Source: RUG11788 sp964578175 (GTDB lineage Bacteria > Bacillota_I > Bacilli_A > RF39 > UBA660). Taken from it: a stretch of DNA of 54,530 nucleotides. Both the position numbers and the translations under genes were made by a program. Location: the NCBI GenBank assembly GCA_964578175.1, contig CAZOBH010000006.1, positions 1 through 54,530 of the forward strand. Direction: 5' to 3'. How positions within the stretch are numbered: the stretch's first letter is position 1; the number at the start of each line of letters is the position of its first letter. Positions 43,105 through 52,438 of this stretch are shown one piece after another. A model generated the notes under the pieces. That model was not told where the DNA came from. It made no database searches and saw nothing but the letters and a program-made list of their open reading frames with translations.

Positions 43105-43117
43105 ATGCTCTTTTTTT
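43095..43117 (+). terminator. Intrinsic terminator overlapping the efp stop
   Basis: AAGAGC (43095-43100) pairs with GCTCTT (43107-43112); the loop contains TAA; a T run follows. Confidence 0.8.
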
Positions 43118-43130
43118 GTAGGAGGAATAT

Positions 43131-43871
43131 ATGAATAAAACTGTTTTAGTTACTGGTAGTAGCAAAGGAATAGGTGCGTCTATTATAAAAAAGTTTGCAA
43201 GCAATAATTATGATGTAGTAATAACTTATAATAATGATTTAGAAAGTGCTTTAAAAGTACAAGAAGAAGTTAACAAGTTAAATGTAAAATCATTAGTAAT
43301 TAAATGTGATATAAGTAATGAATTAGAAGTAAAGAATATGATAGATGAAATAATAAATAAATATGGGCATATTGATGTCTTAATTAATAATGCAAGCATT
43401 GAAGAATCATCTAGTATAGAAGAGAAAAATATAGATTCATTTAATAGAATATTATCAGTTAATCTAATTGGTTCTTTTTTAGTAACAAAAGAAGTATCTA
43501 AATATATGTTAAAAGAAAAATATGGATCAATTATAAATATTTCATCTAATAATAGTATTAATGCAGGAGATATTAATACTTTAGAATATGATGTATCTAA
43601 AGGAGGAATTAATGTATTAACTAAAGATTTTTCTAAATTTCTAGCTCCATATATTACAGTTAATGCCGTAGCTCCTGGTTGGATTAAATCAGAAAAAGTA
43701 GTAGACCTTAATAATAGTTTAGATAACAAATTAGAAATAGAAGAGTCTAAAAAAATATTAATGGGTAGATTTGGTGAATGTGAAGAAGTTGCAGATTTAG
43801 TTTATAGTATTGCAAATAATAAATATATTACTGGAGAAATTATTAAAATAGATGGCGGATATATTGATTAA
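43131..43871 (+). CDS. Short-chain dehydrogenase/reductase (FabG-like)
   Basis: 246 residues with the classical SDR set: TGSSKGIG (8-15) for NAD(P), NNAS near 86, Ser in NISSNNS near 141, YDVSK near 153 and the C-terminal GEIIKIDGGY. It is close in layout to 3-oxoacyl-ACP reductase, but no fatty acid genes are adjacent, so the substrate is open. TAGGAGG binding site; 15 bases to the next gene. Confidence 0.87.
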   Translation: MNKTVLVTGSSKGIGASIIKKFASNNYDVVITYNNDLESALKVQEEVNKLNVKSLVIKCDISNELEVKNMIDEIINKYGHIDVLINNASIEESSSIEEKNIDSFNRILSVNLIGSFLVTKEVSKYMLKEKYGSIINISSNNSINAGDINTLEYDVSKGGINVLTKDFSKFLAPYITVNAVAPGWIKSEKVVDLNNSLDNKLEIEESKKILMGRFGECEEVADLVYSIANNKYITGEIIKIDGGYID

Positions 43872-43886
43872 GAAAGAGGTTATATA

Positions 43887-45122
43887 ATGAAAATAAGTGA
43901 TAAAGCAGTAGAAATAGTAGAAAAAGCAGAACAAGAATTAGAACCAATTTATAAGGAAATAACTAAAGTATGTAATAGTAATAGTTTAAAAGTATTAAAT
44001 GCATTTCATAATCATAATTTATCAGAAATACATTTAGGAAGTACTACTGGATATGGATATAACGATATAGGAAGAGATACTATAGAAAAAATATTTGCAG
44101 AAGTATTAGGTGCTGAAAAAGCAGTAGTAAGAAATCAATTTATATCAGGTTCTCATGCATTAAATGTAACTTTATTTGGCTTATTAAGACCAGGGGATAC
44201 TATGCTTAGTATTTCAGGACTTCCATATGATACATTACATGAAGTAATTGGTATTAAAGATAATCCTAGTTCTTTAAAATCATTTGGTATTAATTATAAA
44301 CAAATAGATTTAATAGATAATGATTTTGATTATGATAAGATAAAAAATACTTTAGAAAATGATAATATTAAATTAATAGAAATACAAAGATCTAAAGGTT
44401 ATTCTACTAGAAAGAGTATAACTATAGATAAGTTAGAAAAAGTAATTAAATTTATTAAAGATATTAATAAAGATATTATTGTTATGGTAGATAATTGTTA
44501 TTGTGAATTTGTTAGTTCAAAAGAACCAACTGAAGTAGGTGCTGATATAATGGTTGGTTCACTAATAAAAAATTTAGGTGGTGGAATTGCTTTAAATGGG
44601 GCATATGTTGCTGGAAAAGCTAATTTAATAGATTTAGTAGGTGAAAGATTAACTCTTCCAGGAGAGGGATTAGAAGTAGGACCTTCTCTTGGTGCTAATA
44701 GAAATATAATCCAAGGTTTATTCTTTGCTCCATCAGTTGTATCTAGTGCTTTAAAAACAGCCGTTTTAACAAGTAAAGTATTAGAAGATTTAGGTTATGA
44801 TGTTGAACCTAAATATAATGAGAAGAGAGCAGATATTGTTCAAAATATAGTATTTAACGATAAAGATAAATTAATTAAATATTGTCAAAGTATTCAAAGT
44901 GCATCACCTGTAGATTCTCAAGCATTACCAATTCCTGGAGATATGCCTGGATATGATGATCAAGTAATTATGGCAGCAGGTTGTTTTACTCAAGGAAGTT
45001 CAATAGAGTTATCTTGTGATGGCCCTTTAAGAAGTCCATATATTGCATATCAACAAGGTGGATTAACTTATGAATATGGTCGTCTTGCAGTAATAAAAGC
45101 AATATCTGATTTAGAAAATTAA
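43887..45122 (+). CDS. Methionine gamma-lyase family / aluminium-resistance-like PLP protein
   Basis: 411 residues of the Met_gamma_lyase (YnbB-like) family of fold-type I PLP enzymes. HLGSTTGYGYNDIGRDTIE and AVVRNQFISGSHALN are N-terminal family blocks, and the PLP Lys is in GSLIKNLGGGIA near 228. The true reaction of this family is not well defined. It follows the SDR gene closely. Confidence 0.88.
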   Translation: MKISDKAVEIVEKAEQELEPIYKEITKVCNSNSLKVLNAFHNHNLSEIHLGSTTGYGYNDIGRDTIEKIFAEVLGAEKAVVRNQFISGSHALNVTLFGLLRPGDTMLSISGLPYDTLHEVIGIKDNPSSLKSFGINYKQIDLIDNDFDYDKIKNTLENDNIKLIEIQRSKGYSTRKSITIDKLEKVIKFIKDINKDIIVMVDNCYCEFVSSKEPTEVGADIMVGSLIKNLGGGIALNGAYVAGKANLIDLVGERLTLPGEGLEVGPSLGANRNIIQGLFFAPSVVSSALKTAVLTSKVLEDLGYDVEPKYNEKRADIVQNIVFNDKDKLIKYCQSIQSASPVDSQALPIPGDMPGYDDQVIMAAGCFTQGSSIELSCDGPLRSPYIAYQQGGLTYEYGRLAVIKAISDLEN

Positions 45123-45131
45123 AAATAGATG

Positions 45132-45160
45132 TTGAAAAATAATAATAAATGATGTATAAT
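45132..45160 (+). promoter_or_regulatory. tRNA-Arg promoter
   Basis: TTGAAA (45132-45137), 17 bases, TATAAT (45155-45160), 24 bases before the tRNA. Confidence 0.75.
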
Positions 45161-45184
45161 TCAATATGTATCTGAGTTATACAT

Positions 45185-45261
45185 GTCTCGTTAGCTCAGC
45201 TGGATAGAGCACCGCCCTTCTAAGGCGGGTGTCGAGAGTTCGAATCTCCCACGGGACACCA
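45185..45261 (+). tRNA. tRNA-Arg (anticodon TCT)
   Basis: 77 bases with encoded CCA. Acceptor GTCTCGT pairs with ACGGGAC (one U-G); anticodon stem CCGCC/GGCGG, loop CTTCTAA giving TCT, which reads AGA/AGG, the main Arg codons of this genome. T loop TTCGAAT. Confidence 0.95.
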
Positions 45262-45270
45262 TATAAAAAT

Positions 45271-45300
45271 AAAACCCTTTATTTTAAAGGGTTTTTATTT
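45271..45300 (+). terminator. tRNA-Arg terminator
   Basis: AAACCCTTT (45272-45280) pairs with AAAGGGTTT (45286-45294), then T-rich sequence. It also faces the end of the minus-strand gene at 45321. Confidence 0.85.
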
Positions 45301-45320
45301 TGTAATTTTAAAACAAATTT

Positions 45321-46085
45321 TTAGTTTTTAGTTGCTGGTATAGTTTTAGTGCATTTGTTATTAGATAAGGTATATCCAGAATCACATGTATAGATTTTTT
45401 TATGTAATGGTAGACATTTATAACTATCTGGTCCACCCAAACTAATCATTTTTATTATTCCATATCCACTAGGACAAGATTCGTCTGTTGTTTCATATCC
45501 TTCACTTAAATTAACGCAATATGTATCGCTTGGTATTCCTGAATTTGAGTAATCATAAGTATTAGAAGGACATACATGTTTTGCATCAATTGTAATGGTA
45601 CATGTAGTTCCATTTAATTTATATCCATTTGGACATGAATAAGTTACTTTTGGTTTAGGAGTTTCAGTTTGATTATTATTATTTGATCCTGTATTTGTTG
45701 TTGTTCCTGAACTAGAACTTGTATTTGTATTAGTTTTTGTATTTTTATTTGTATTTGTCTTTTTATTAGTTGTATTTTTACTTGATGTAGACTTTTTTGT
45801 TTTTGTACTTGTACTTGTAGTATTTTTTGTACTAGTTTTAGGATTAGTAACTTTATTATCAGTTTTATTAGTATTGTTAGTATTAGTTTGTTCTTTGGTT
45901 TGTTCTTTAGTTTGCTCTTTATTTTCTTCTATAGTTGATTCGATTACAGGTGTTTCTTCTTTTGTTTCAATTTTACTAGTTTCACTTGTCTTATTATTTT
46001 TATATGTATTAGTTTTTAAGAGAAAGAAACAAACACATATTAAAGTGATTATAAAAATGATTAAAAATACTTTTTTTCTATCCAT
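45321..46085 (-). CDS. Membrane-anchored surface protein with Thr/Asn/Lys stalk and Cys-rich end
   Basis: 254 residues. One N-terminal membrane helix (about 5-22), then a low-complexity stalk of about 120 residues (KEQTKEQTKEQT, Asn/Thr/Ser/Lys runs). The C-terminal ~105 residues hold Cys-paired units CPNGYKLNGTTC, CPSNTYDYSNSG, CPSGYGII and CDSGYTLSNNKC. The units recall short EGF-like or GCC-type repeats of host-associated bacteria. I chose the second ATG (46085), since AGAAGG is 9 bases from it and only 3 from the ATG at 46091. Surface display is likely; the ligand is unknown. Confidence 0.78.
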   Translation of the reverse strand: MDRKKVFLIIFIITLICVCFFLLKTNTYKNNKTSETSKIETKEETPVIESTIEENKEQTKEQTKEQTNTNNTNKTDNKVTNPKTSTKNTTSTSTKTKKSTSSKNTTNKKTNTNKNTKTNTNTSSSSGTTTNTGSNNNNQTETPKPKVTYSCPNGYKLNGTTCTITIDAKHVCPSNTYDYSNSGIPSDTYCVNLSEGYETTDESCPSGYGIIKMISLGGPDSYKCLPLHKKIYTCDSGYTLSNNKCTKTIPATKN

Positions 46086-46266
46086 AAACATAACCTTCTA
46101 TCATAAAAAGTATATCATATTAACATAATAGAAATATAATTATATTCTGCTTTATATGTAAAGTGTTCATATCTTTTTTGTAAAACAAGTTAATTTAATG
46201 TCAAGTTACTTCTAGTTTATTTTTTGATAATTAAAACTGTGCTAATATTAAAATAGAGGTGTGGTA

Positions 46267-46716
46267 ATGGGTAGAAAAGATGGTAGAAGAAGAGAAGTAA
46301 CTAATTTAATGATTAGAGATTTTAACCTACTGAGATTAGGATATGATTTTATGGGTTATAGAATTAGAAGAGTTGATAGCTTATCTTTTCATCATCTTAT
46401 AATACCTCATAAAGATTGCAAAGAACAAGGAATAGAAAGTCAAGGATATGTTAGATGGAATGGTGCAATTTTAGTAAGAGATACAGCACATGACTATTTA
46501 CATACTATAGAACGGGTAGATAGAGATAGTTTTTTATATATTACAGATCAAATGGAAACTATGAATAAACACGGTAGTTTAAGTAGAAAGAATTTAGCAA
46601 ATATAGATAGATGTTTAACTGATTTTGAAATGAAACATTATAATGATGGAATAGGTAATGGTAAAAGACTAATTAAAAAGAAATGGATTAGTGATAGGAT
46701 TCACTTTGGAGAATAA
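46267..46716 (+). CDS. HNH-like small protein, 149 aa
   Basis: Basic at both ends (MGRKDGRRREV; KRLIKKKWIS). FHHLIIPHKDC...RWNGAILVRDTAHDYLHTIE reads like an HNH fold: His-His at the first strand, a central Asn and a later His. The CxxC zinc knuckles of many HNH nucleases are missing, so activity is doubtful. The start at 46267 has AGAGGTG; the GTG at 46261 overlaps it. A single-gene unit with a terminator. It could be a host-function nuclease or a non-enzymatic relative. Confidence 0.68.
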   Translation: MGRKDGRRREVTNLMIRDFNLLRLGYDFMGYRIRRVDSLSFHHLIIPHKDCKEQGIESQGYVRWNGAILVRDTAHDYLHTIERVDRDSFLYITDQMETMNKHGSLSRKNLANIDRCLTDFEMKHYNDGIGNGKRLIKKKWISDRIHFGE

Positions 46717-46745
46717 TAAATGATTGCATAAATCATTTATTTTTA
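46715..46745 (+). terminator. Intrinsic terminator
   Basis: AAATGATT (46718-46725) pairs with AATCATTT (46731-46738), extended by A/T pairs and followed by TTTTTA. Confidence 0.75.
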
Positions 46746-46776
46746 GTATTATAAATAACTACAAGGTGATGATATT

Positions 46777-47553
46777 ATGGAAAAAATAGCAATACTTTCA
46801 GATATTCATGGTAATTTAGAAGCATTAAAATCAGTATTAGAAGATTCAAAAAAACTTGAAGTTACTAGATATTATTGTTTAGGAGACACTATAGGAAAAG
46901 GAGAACATAGCCATGAATGTCTTGAATTAATAAAAGAGACATGTAATGAAAACTCTGTTTTAGGTAATTATGAAGAAGAATATAAACTTGGATTTAGTAA
47001 AGTTTCTGGATTAACCAAAGAAGATCAAGAATATATATCTAATCTTAATTTTTCAATAGATTTTTTCTTAAGTGGAAGAAGAGTTAGATTATTTCATTCT
47101 ACGCCTTATAATACTTTTGAATATTTTTTACCTACAGATGATATTAAAGCAACTGCTCAAATGTTTGCTCCTAGTATTAGAGTTAATAATATGGAAATGC
47201 CTGATATAGTAGTTTGTGGACATACACATATGCCATATAGTAAAAGACTTCTTGCAAGAGATTTAATTGGTGTAGGAAGTGTTGGTGAATCAGTTGAATT
47301 ATTTCAAGATGAATTTTTCATGGGTGATGTAAGAAATGTTGCTTGCGCAAATTACTTATTACTAGATGGAGAGTTTGGAGATTCTGAAAACTTTGGAGCA
47401 ATTTCTTATACACATAGAAGGGTACCTTATGATATAGATAAAGAATTAGGTAATAATCCTCGTGAAGAAAGAGTTAAAGTTTTAAAATATGGAATTACAC
47501 CTAAACAAAGTATTTATTTAGACATAGCAAGAGATAAAGGAATTAAAATATAA
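46777..47553 (+). CDS. Calcineurin-like metallophosphoesterase
   Basis: 258 residues. Metal ligands: Asp9 and His11 in SDIHGN, GDTIGKG, GNYE and GHTHMP near 148, with VGSVGES after it. The third motif is GNYE where many relatives have GNH(D/E) or GNCD. The layout is that of YfcE-like phosphodiesterases. Substrate unknown. AGGTGAT binding site. It ends at a two-way terminator shared with licD. Confidence 0.87.
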   Translation: MEKIAILSDIHGNLEALKSVLEDSKKLEVTRYYCLGDTIGKGEHSHECLELIKETCNENSVLGNYEEEYKLGFSKVSGLTKEDQEYISNLNFSIDFFLSGRRVRLFHSTPYNTFEYFLPTDDIKATAQMFAPSIRVNNMEMPDIVVCGHTHMPYSKRLLARDLIGVGSVGESVELFQDEFFMGDVRNVACANYLLLDGEFGDSENFGAISYTHRRVPYDIDKELGNNPREERVKVLKYGITPKQSIYLDIARDKGIKI

Positions 47554-47577
47554 AAAAAGACATTAAATGTCTTTTTC
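47554..47577. terminator. Bidirectional terminator
   Basis: AAAAAGACAT (47554-47563) pairs with ATGTCTTTTT (47567-47576). Both strands end in T runs, and it overlaps the end of the licD-like gene. Confidence 0.85.
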
Positions 47578-48471
47578 TTTTGGTTTGGTTTCGCCTTCTA
47601 GATTTAAATTAGCTGTGTGTTTTGGATGTCTTTTTTCAACAGGTAATGTTTCTACCCATTTCTTGCCATCCCATTTTTTTAAACAGTTAGGACCGTACCA
47701 TTCTTTTAATATTTTTTCAATGTTATTATATGAATAAAATTGTCTTCCTTCAAATTCATATAATTTAAAAGGATATACATCTTCTTTTTTAAATACAGGT
47801 TCATGTAAGAATTTTTCCCATGGTACACTTATTGGTTGAGAAACTAATGAACTATTTTCATGACGTCTAGAATATTTATAAGCATACCATCTTATAAATC
47901 TAGATAATAGAGTATGAGGTATTCTTAAATTATCAAGAAGTACATAAATTAACATTAATATTTTTATAAAAGTATAATTTAATTCAAAACCTAATTTATT
48001 TTCTCCAATATTATCATAAATAATTACATCTACAAAAATCCCATTACCTGATTTACATCTATTTTTTAATAAAAAGTTTTCTTCTTCTATCCATGTACCT
48101 CTTTTTCTTACTTTCATAGTAGGTCCATTTATAACATTAAATAGTTTATCATTTTCAAAACATTGGAAATAATATTTATCTGATAAATCTTTATTCATTG
48201 CATCTATAAACTTGTTCCAATCTTCTCTAGGAACTATAACATCTATATCATCATCCCATGGAATAAAACCTTTATAGTTAACTATTCCTAGAGCTGAACC
48301 AGCCATAAGTCCATATTTAACATCGTTTTTAACACAAACTCTATGTATTTCATCCATTATATCTAAGACTTCTAATTGTAAATCTCTTACTGTTATATCT
48401 TTATCTTTAGTATGTTTTAGAATATAAGTATCTTTTTCTCTTATACATCCATTTTTCTTTTCGTTATCCAT
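47563..48471 (-). CDS. LicD family phosphotransferase
   Basis: 303 residues. GSALGIVNYKGFIPWDDDIDV (about 58-78) is the LicD signature, with the metal-binding Asp run at 73-77. LicD proteins attach phosphocholine or similar groups to teichoic acids and surface sugars. No licA/B/C choline genes are in the window, so the transferred group may not be choline. The start at 48471 has AGGTGA 7 bases before; the GTG at 48480 overlaps it. It is divergent from the YfhO-GtrA gene, another polymer-decoration gene. Confidence 0.87.
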   Translation of the reverse strand: MDNEKKNGCIREKDTYILKHTKDKDITVRDLQLEVLDIMDEIHRVCVKNDVKYGLMAGSALGIVNYKGFIPWDDDIDVIVPREDWNKFIDAMNKDLSDKYYFQCFENDKLFNVINGPTMKVRKRGTWIEEENFLLKNRCKSGNGIFVDVIIYDNIGENKLGFELNYTFIKILMLIYVLLDNLRIPHTLLSRFIRWYAYKYSRRHENSSLVSQPISVPWEKFLHEPVFKKEDVYPFKLYEFEGRQFYSYNNIEKILKEWYGPNCLKKWDGKKWVETLPVEKRHPKHTANLNLEGETKPKEKDI

Positions 48472-48564
48472 TATTTTCACCTAGTATTAATTTAGCATAA
48501 TCCATATAAAAATAAAATATTTATTTATTTTAATTAAAGTAGTATAATAACGTCGGTGAGTTAA

Positions 48565-51453
48565 GTGAAAAGGGAAAAATTAGTTGATATTATTAATATA
48601 TTATTCTTAATTTTATTGTTCTTTATTATGTTTATAATATTAACAAGAAACACGAATGTTTTTGGAGCAGTAAAAGATTGGAATCATCAACACTGGGTAT
48701 TCCCAGAATATTTTAGAAATTTATTTTATAAAAATCATGATTTGTTACCTGATTTTGCTTTTAATATAGGTAGTGGTCAAAATATATATAATTTTGCATA
48801 TTTTGGATTATTAAATCCAATTATTTTATTTTCATATTTATTACCATTTATATCTATGAGAGATTATATTATTGGTTCAGCTATTTTTATGTTATTACTT
48901 GGTGTTATATTTATGTATTTCTTTATAAAAAAGAAAAGTAATAGTAAGGTTGCATTCTTAACTAGTTTCTTTTTTATGATGGCAACTCCATTAATATTTC
49001 ATACTCATAGACATATTATGTTTGTTGATTATATGCCATTTCTTATTATGGCTTATTTTGGAGTAGATAGGTTTTTTGAGAAGAATAAAAAAATTTTATT
49101 ATCTATAAGCGTATTCTTAATGATAATGACGAGTTTCTATTACAGTGTATCTGGAATATTTTCTATTATTATTTATGGTATATTTGTTTATCTAAATAAA
49201 ATAGACAGATTTAAATTTAAAAGTTTTGTTATCGATGGCATTAAATTCGTAATTCCAATACTTATAGGTGTATTATTATCTGGGGTATTAATAGTTCCTA
49301 CTATGTATGGATTGCTAGCTGGAAGAAGTGGAGATAAATCTAGTATAGATTTATTAAGTCTATTTATACCTAATCTTAAAATAAATAACTTTTTATATAG
49401 TTCTTATTCATTAGGTCTATCATTTATTGGATTCTTTAGTTTAATTAGATCATATTTTGATAATGATAAATCATATAAATTTTTATCAATAATTTTAACA
49501 GTATTATTATCATTTCCGTTATTTGCATATATTTTAAATGGTACTCTTTATACAGAACTTAAAGTATTTATTCCATTTATTCCATTATTTATGATTTTAA
49601 TTAGTAAGACTTTATCTAATATTAATAAACATGATTTTAAATATTTTAGATTATCTGTATTTTTTATTTCTATTGTATCTATATTTGACTTTCAATATTT
49701 TATACCATTAGTTTTAGATATATTCTTCTTATATATATGTCTATATTTGGTTATAACTAATAAAAAAATATTATATCTTTTATTTGAAATACCAGTAATA
49801 TTTATATTTGCTTGTTGTTTTAATTTTGGAGAGAAATATGTAAAACTAGATAAACATGATGATTTTGCTAATTATCTAGAAAAAATAGATGATGATTCAT
49901 TCTATAGAGTAAATATTATTAATGATAATCTAGATTCAGTTAATAGAATATATAAATCTCAATATTATCAAGGGTATATTTATTCATCAGCCTCAAATTA
50001 TAATTATAAAGACTTTTATTATAAAATAGGTAATAATATTAGACATCGTAGCTATGGTATGCTTAATGACTCAGAAAACATTTTCTATAACATCTATATG
50101 GGAAATAAATATATTATTAAAAAAGATGGATTAGATTCTAGTTTTTACAAAAAGATTAATAACGGTATATATGAATATGATAATGTTTTACCTATTGCGT
50201 ATTTAAATTATGATTTAATGAGTAAAAATGATTATTCTAAATTAGAATTCCCTGATAATAGTTATGCTCTTTTAAAATATACAATAGTGGATGAAGATGT
50301 TAAATCAAACTATGAATCAGTATTTGAAAAGATAGATCTTGATTATGATGTTATTTATAATAGTTCTAATATAAATAGTTATAAATTTAATAATAAAAAA
50401 GAATCAACTATAATACTTAAAATAAATAATAATATTAAAGATAAAGTATTAATAATAGATTTTGATATGAATAAACAAGAATCTTGTTCTTTAGGTGATA
50501 CTAGTATTAGTATTAATGGAATAGTTAATAAGTTAACTTGTAAAGATTGGAAATATCAAAATAAGAATAATAATTTTAAATATGTAATATCTGATAATAA
50601 AAATGAATTAATAATCAAATTATCTAAAGGACATTTCGATATAGATAATATCAATGTATATACTTTAGATAATAAATATTTAAAAGATATTAACTCTAGT
50701 ATTGATGAATTAGTAATAGATAAAAATAAAACAAAAGGAGATTTTATCTATGGAAGTATTAATGCATCAAGGAATGGTATTGTAAGTACTAGTATTACTT
50801 ATGATAAAGGATTTAATATTTATGTAGATGGTGATAAAATAGATGCACTTGAAGTTGATTCTGACTTCTTGGGATTTAAAATTGATAAAGGAACACATCA
50901 AATCAAGATAGAGTATAAGTCTCCATATAAAAATATTGGTATTATTATATCTATTATTGGTCTTATTCTTTTAGGAGGGTATTTTATGATATTTATAATA
51001 GACTTTATAGGTCTATGTTTACAAGAATTAAAAGAACCTAAAACTAAGTTAGGTAAATTATATTTTAAATATAAAGAAATTATTAATTATTTAATAGTTG
51101 GTGGATTAACAACAGTAGTTAGTTTATTATCTTATTATTTATTTAGAGTATTTATAAGCAATTATCAAATATGTACTGTTTTATCATGGATTTGTGCTGT
51201 ATTATTTGCATATATAACTAATAGAATATTCGTATTTGAAAGTAAAAATAAAAATATTATAAAAGAAATGAGCAAGTTCTTTAGTGCAAGAATATTAACA
51301 CTTTTATTTGAAATGTTATTTATGTTTATTACTGTTAGTTTAATTCATATAAATGATAGAATAGCTAAATTAGTTGTACAAGTTTTTATAGTTATATTTA
51401 ATTATATAATTAGTAAGTTTATAGTATTTACAAAAAATAAAGAGAAGAATTAA
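48565..51453 (+). CDS. YfhO-like GT-C transferase fused to a GtrA-like domain
   Basis: 962 residues. Residues about 1-405 hold some 11 membrane helices of the YfhO/GT-C type, with WNHQHWVFPEYF in the first outer loop. Residues 430-790 are a large outer beta-rich domain (YFQGY-like YYQGYIYSSAS, INGIVNKLT) and one helix. Residues about 835-955 are four helices of GtrA type (INYLIVGGLTTVVSLLSYYLF, AYITNRIFVFES, IVIFNYIISKFIVFTKN). In Bacillus, YfhO transfers and GtcA flips the lipid-linked sugar for lipoteichoic acid; here both roles may be one polypeptide. GTG start with GGTGAG. Confidence 0.85.
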   Translation: MKREKLVDIINILFLILLFFIMFIILTRNTNVFGAVKDWNHQHWVFPEYFRNLFYKNHDLLPDFAFNIGSGQNIYNFAYFGLLNPIILFSYLLPFISMRDYIIGSAIFMLLLGVIFMYFFIKKKSNSKVAFLTSFFFMMATPLIFHTHRHIMFVDYMPFLIMAYFGVDRFFEKNKKILLSISVFLMIMTSFYYSVSGIFSIIIYGIFVYLNKIDRFKFKSFVIDGIKFVIPILIGVLLSGVLIVPTMYGLLAGRSGDKSSIDLLSLFIPNLKINNFLYSSYSLGLSFIGFFSLIRSYFDNDKSYKFLSIILTVLLSFPLFAYILNGTLYTELKVFIPFIPLFMILISKTLSNINKHDFKYFRLSVFFISIVSIFDFQYFIPLVLDIFFLYICLYLVITNKKILYLLFEIPVIFIFACCFNFGEKYVKLDKHDDFANYLEKIDDDSFYRVNIINDNLDSVNRIYKSQYYQGYIYSSASNYNYKDFYYKIGNNIRHRSYGMLNDSENIFYNIYMGNKYIIKKDGLDSSFYKKINNGIYEYDNVLPIAYLNYDLMSKNDYSKLEFPDNSYALLKYTIVDEDVKSNYESVFEKIDLDYDVIYNSSNINSYKFNNKKESTIILKINNNIKDKVLIIDFDMNKQESCSLGDTSISINGIVNKLTCKDWKYQNKNNNFKYVISDNKNELIIKLSKGHFDIDNINVYTLDNKYLKDINSSIDELVIDKNKTKGDFIYGSINASRNGIVSTSITYDKGFNIYVDGDKIDALEVDSDFLGFKIDKGTHQIKIEYKSPYKNIGIIISIIGLILLGGYFMIFIIDFIGLCLQELKEPKTKLGKLYFKYKEIINYLIVGGLTTVVSLLSYYLFRVFISNYQICTVLSWICAVLFAYITNRIFVFESKNKNIIKEMSKFFSARILTLLFEMLFMFITVSLIHINDRIAKLVVQVFIVIFNYIISKFIVFTKNKEKN

Positions 51454-51473
51454 AATTTCTTCTCTTTATTTTT
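51439..51473. terminator. Bidirectional terminator
   Basis: AAAGAGAAGAA (51439-51449) pairs with TTCTTCTCTTT (51457-51467), an 11-bp perfect stem inside the overlapping 3' ends of two convergent genes. Confidence 0.85.
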
Positions 51474-52316
51474 ATTCTCTGATTCAGTATTTACTTCATC
51501 TAATCTTATTTTTTTATATGAGTCGTTAACTAATCCATTAAATGAACTATCAGTAGGATTATCCATTCTATTTAAAGTTCTATAAAAGAAGTTATTACTA
51601 TTTAAGAATAAGTTAAGACCAGGAATATTTCCATTTAATTCACTTGTTACATATGTAAGTAAATCTCTAGATCTTTTATGTGATAACAATTGTTCCATTA
51701 AAGAGTCGTATTCACCTTTTTTTATAAAATCTCTAGATAAGTAATCATGTAACATTCCAGAATAGGCAACTACTACTAACTCTCCATCTTCGTTTGGAGT
51801 TTGAGTTAAATTTATATAATTACTTTTTTTACCAAATCTTTCAAGAGATGAAAATCTTTTAATTGTATATGGTCTAACCCCAACATAAGATTGATCTTCA
51901 AAATCTATAAATCTAAATACTTCTTGGTCATCTTTCTTTCTTCTTATGTAATATCCGATACTATAATCAGATAGTTGCAATGATACTTCACCATATTCTG
52001 AATCTGTACTTTTAATTCTAAATATATAATTGCTTACTCCGTAAGAGTTACTCGATTCAATTGTTTTAGAAACAATAGTTCCATCAAATGTTCTTTCTTC
52101 TTTTGTTAAACTTATTCCTTCAGTTCTATCATTTTTTACAAATTTAAAAGAAAAAGATCCATCACTAGTTCTATAATTAGTTCCATTATTATATAAAGGA
52201 ATCATGTTACCTTCGTTATCAACAACAAAAGTTTCATCATTATTACTTTTTATTGAATAACCTAGTAATGTAAATAGATCTTCATAACTATAATAAATAT
52301 CTTCTATTTTTTTCAT
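51450..52316 (-). CDS. Unknown soluble protein, 288 aa
   Basis: No signal peptide or membrane helix. The central part alternates strands (DGSFSFKFVKND, GVSNYIFRIKST, EVSLQLSDYSIGYYIRRK) as in a beta-sheet domain, and the C-terminus is helical and ends in a Lys/Glu/Asn tail. The start at 52316 has GGGGAG; the TTG/GTG region to 52340 has no support. It overlaps the YfhO-GtrA gene by 4 bases at the 3' ends. No family recognised. Confidence 0.75.
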   Translation of the reverse strand: MKKIEDIYYSYEDLFTLLGYSIKSNNDETFVVDNEGNMIPLYNNGTNYRTSDGSFSFKFVKNDRTEGISLTKEERTFDGTIVSKTIESSNSYGVSNYIFRIKSTDSEYGEVSLQLSDYSIGYYIRRKKDDQEVFRFIDFEDQSYVGVRPYTIKRFSSLERFGKKSNYINLTQTPNEDGELVVVAYSGMLHDYLSRDFIKKGEYDSLMEQLLSHKRSRDLLTYVTSELNGNIPGLNLFLNSNNFFYRTLNRMDNPTDSSFNGLVNDSYKKIRLDEVNTESENKNKEKKF

Positions 52317-52438
52317 ATAATCTCCCCAATACAAGACCATATAATATTACTAAGTTTAGGTAAAGTCAATTTACAATTAACTTCAAATTTGATTTAATAG
52401 AGTTATAAAGCATTTTTTATAATTATAGGGAGGTTGTA

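Noticed and set aside
43226..43729. 167-residue minus-strand open frame opposite the SDR gene
   Set aside because: The plus-strand frame has full SDR motifs, a binding site and operon context; the opposite frame has none.
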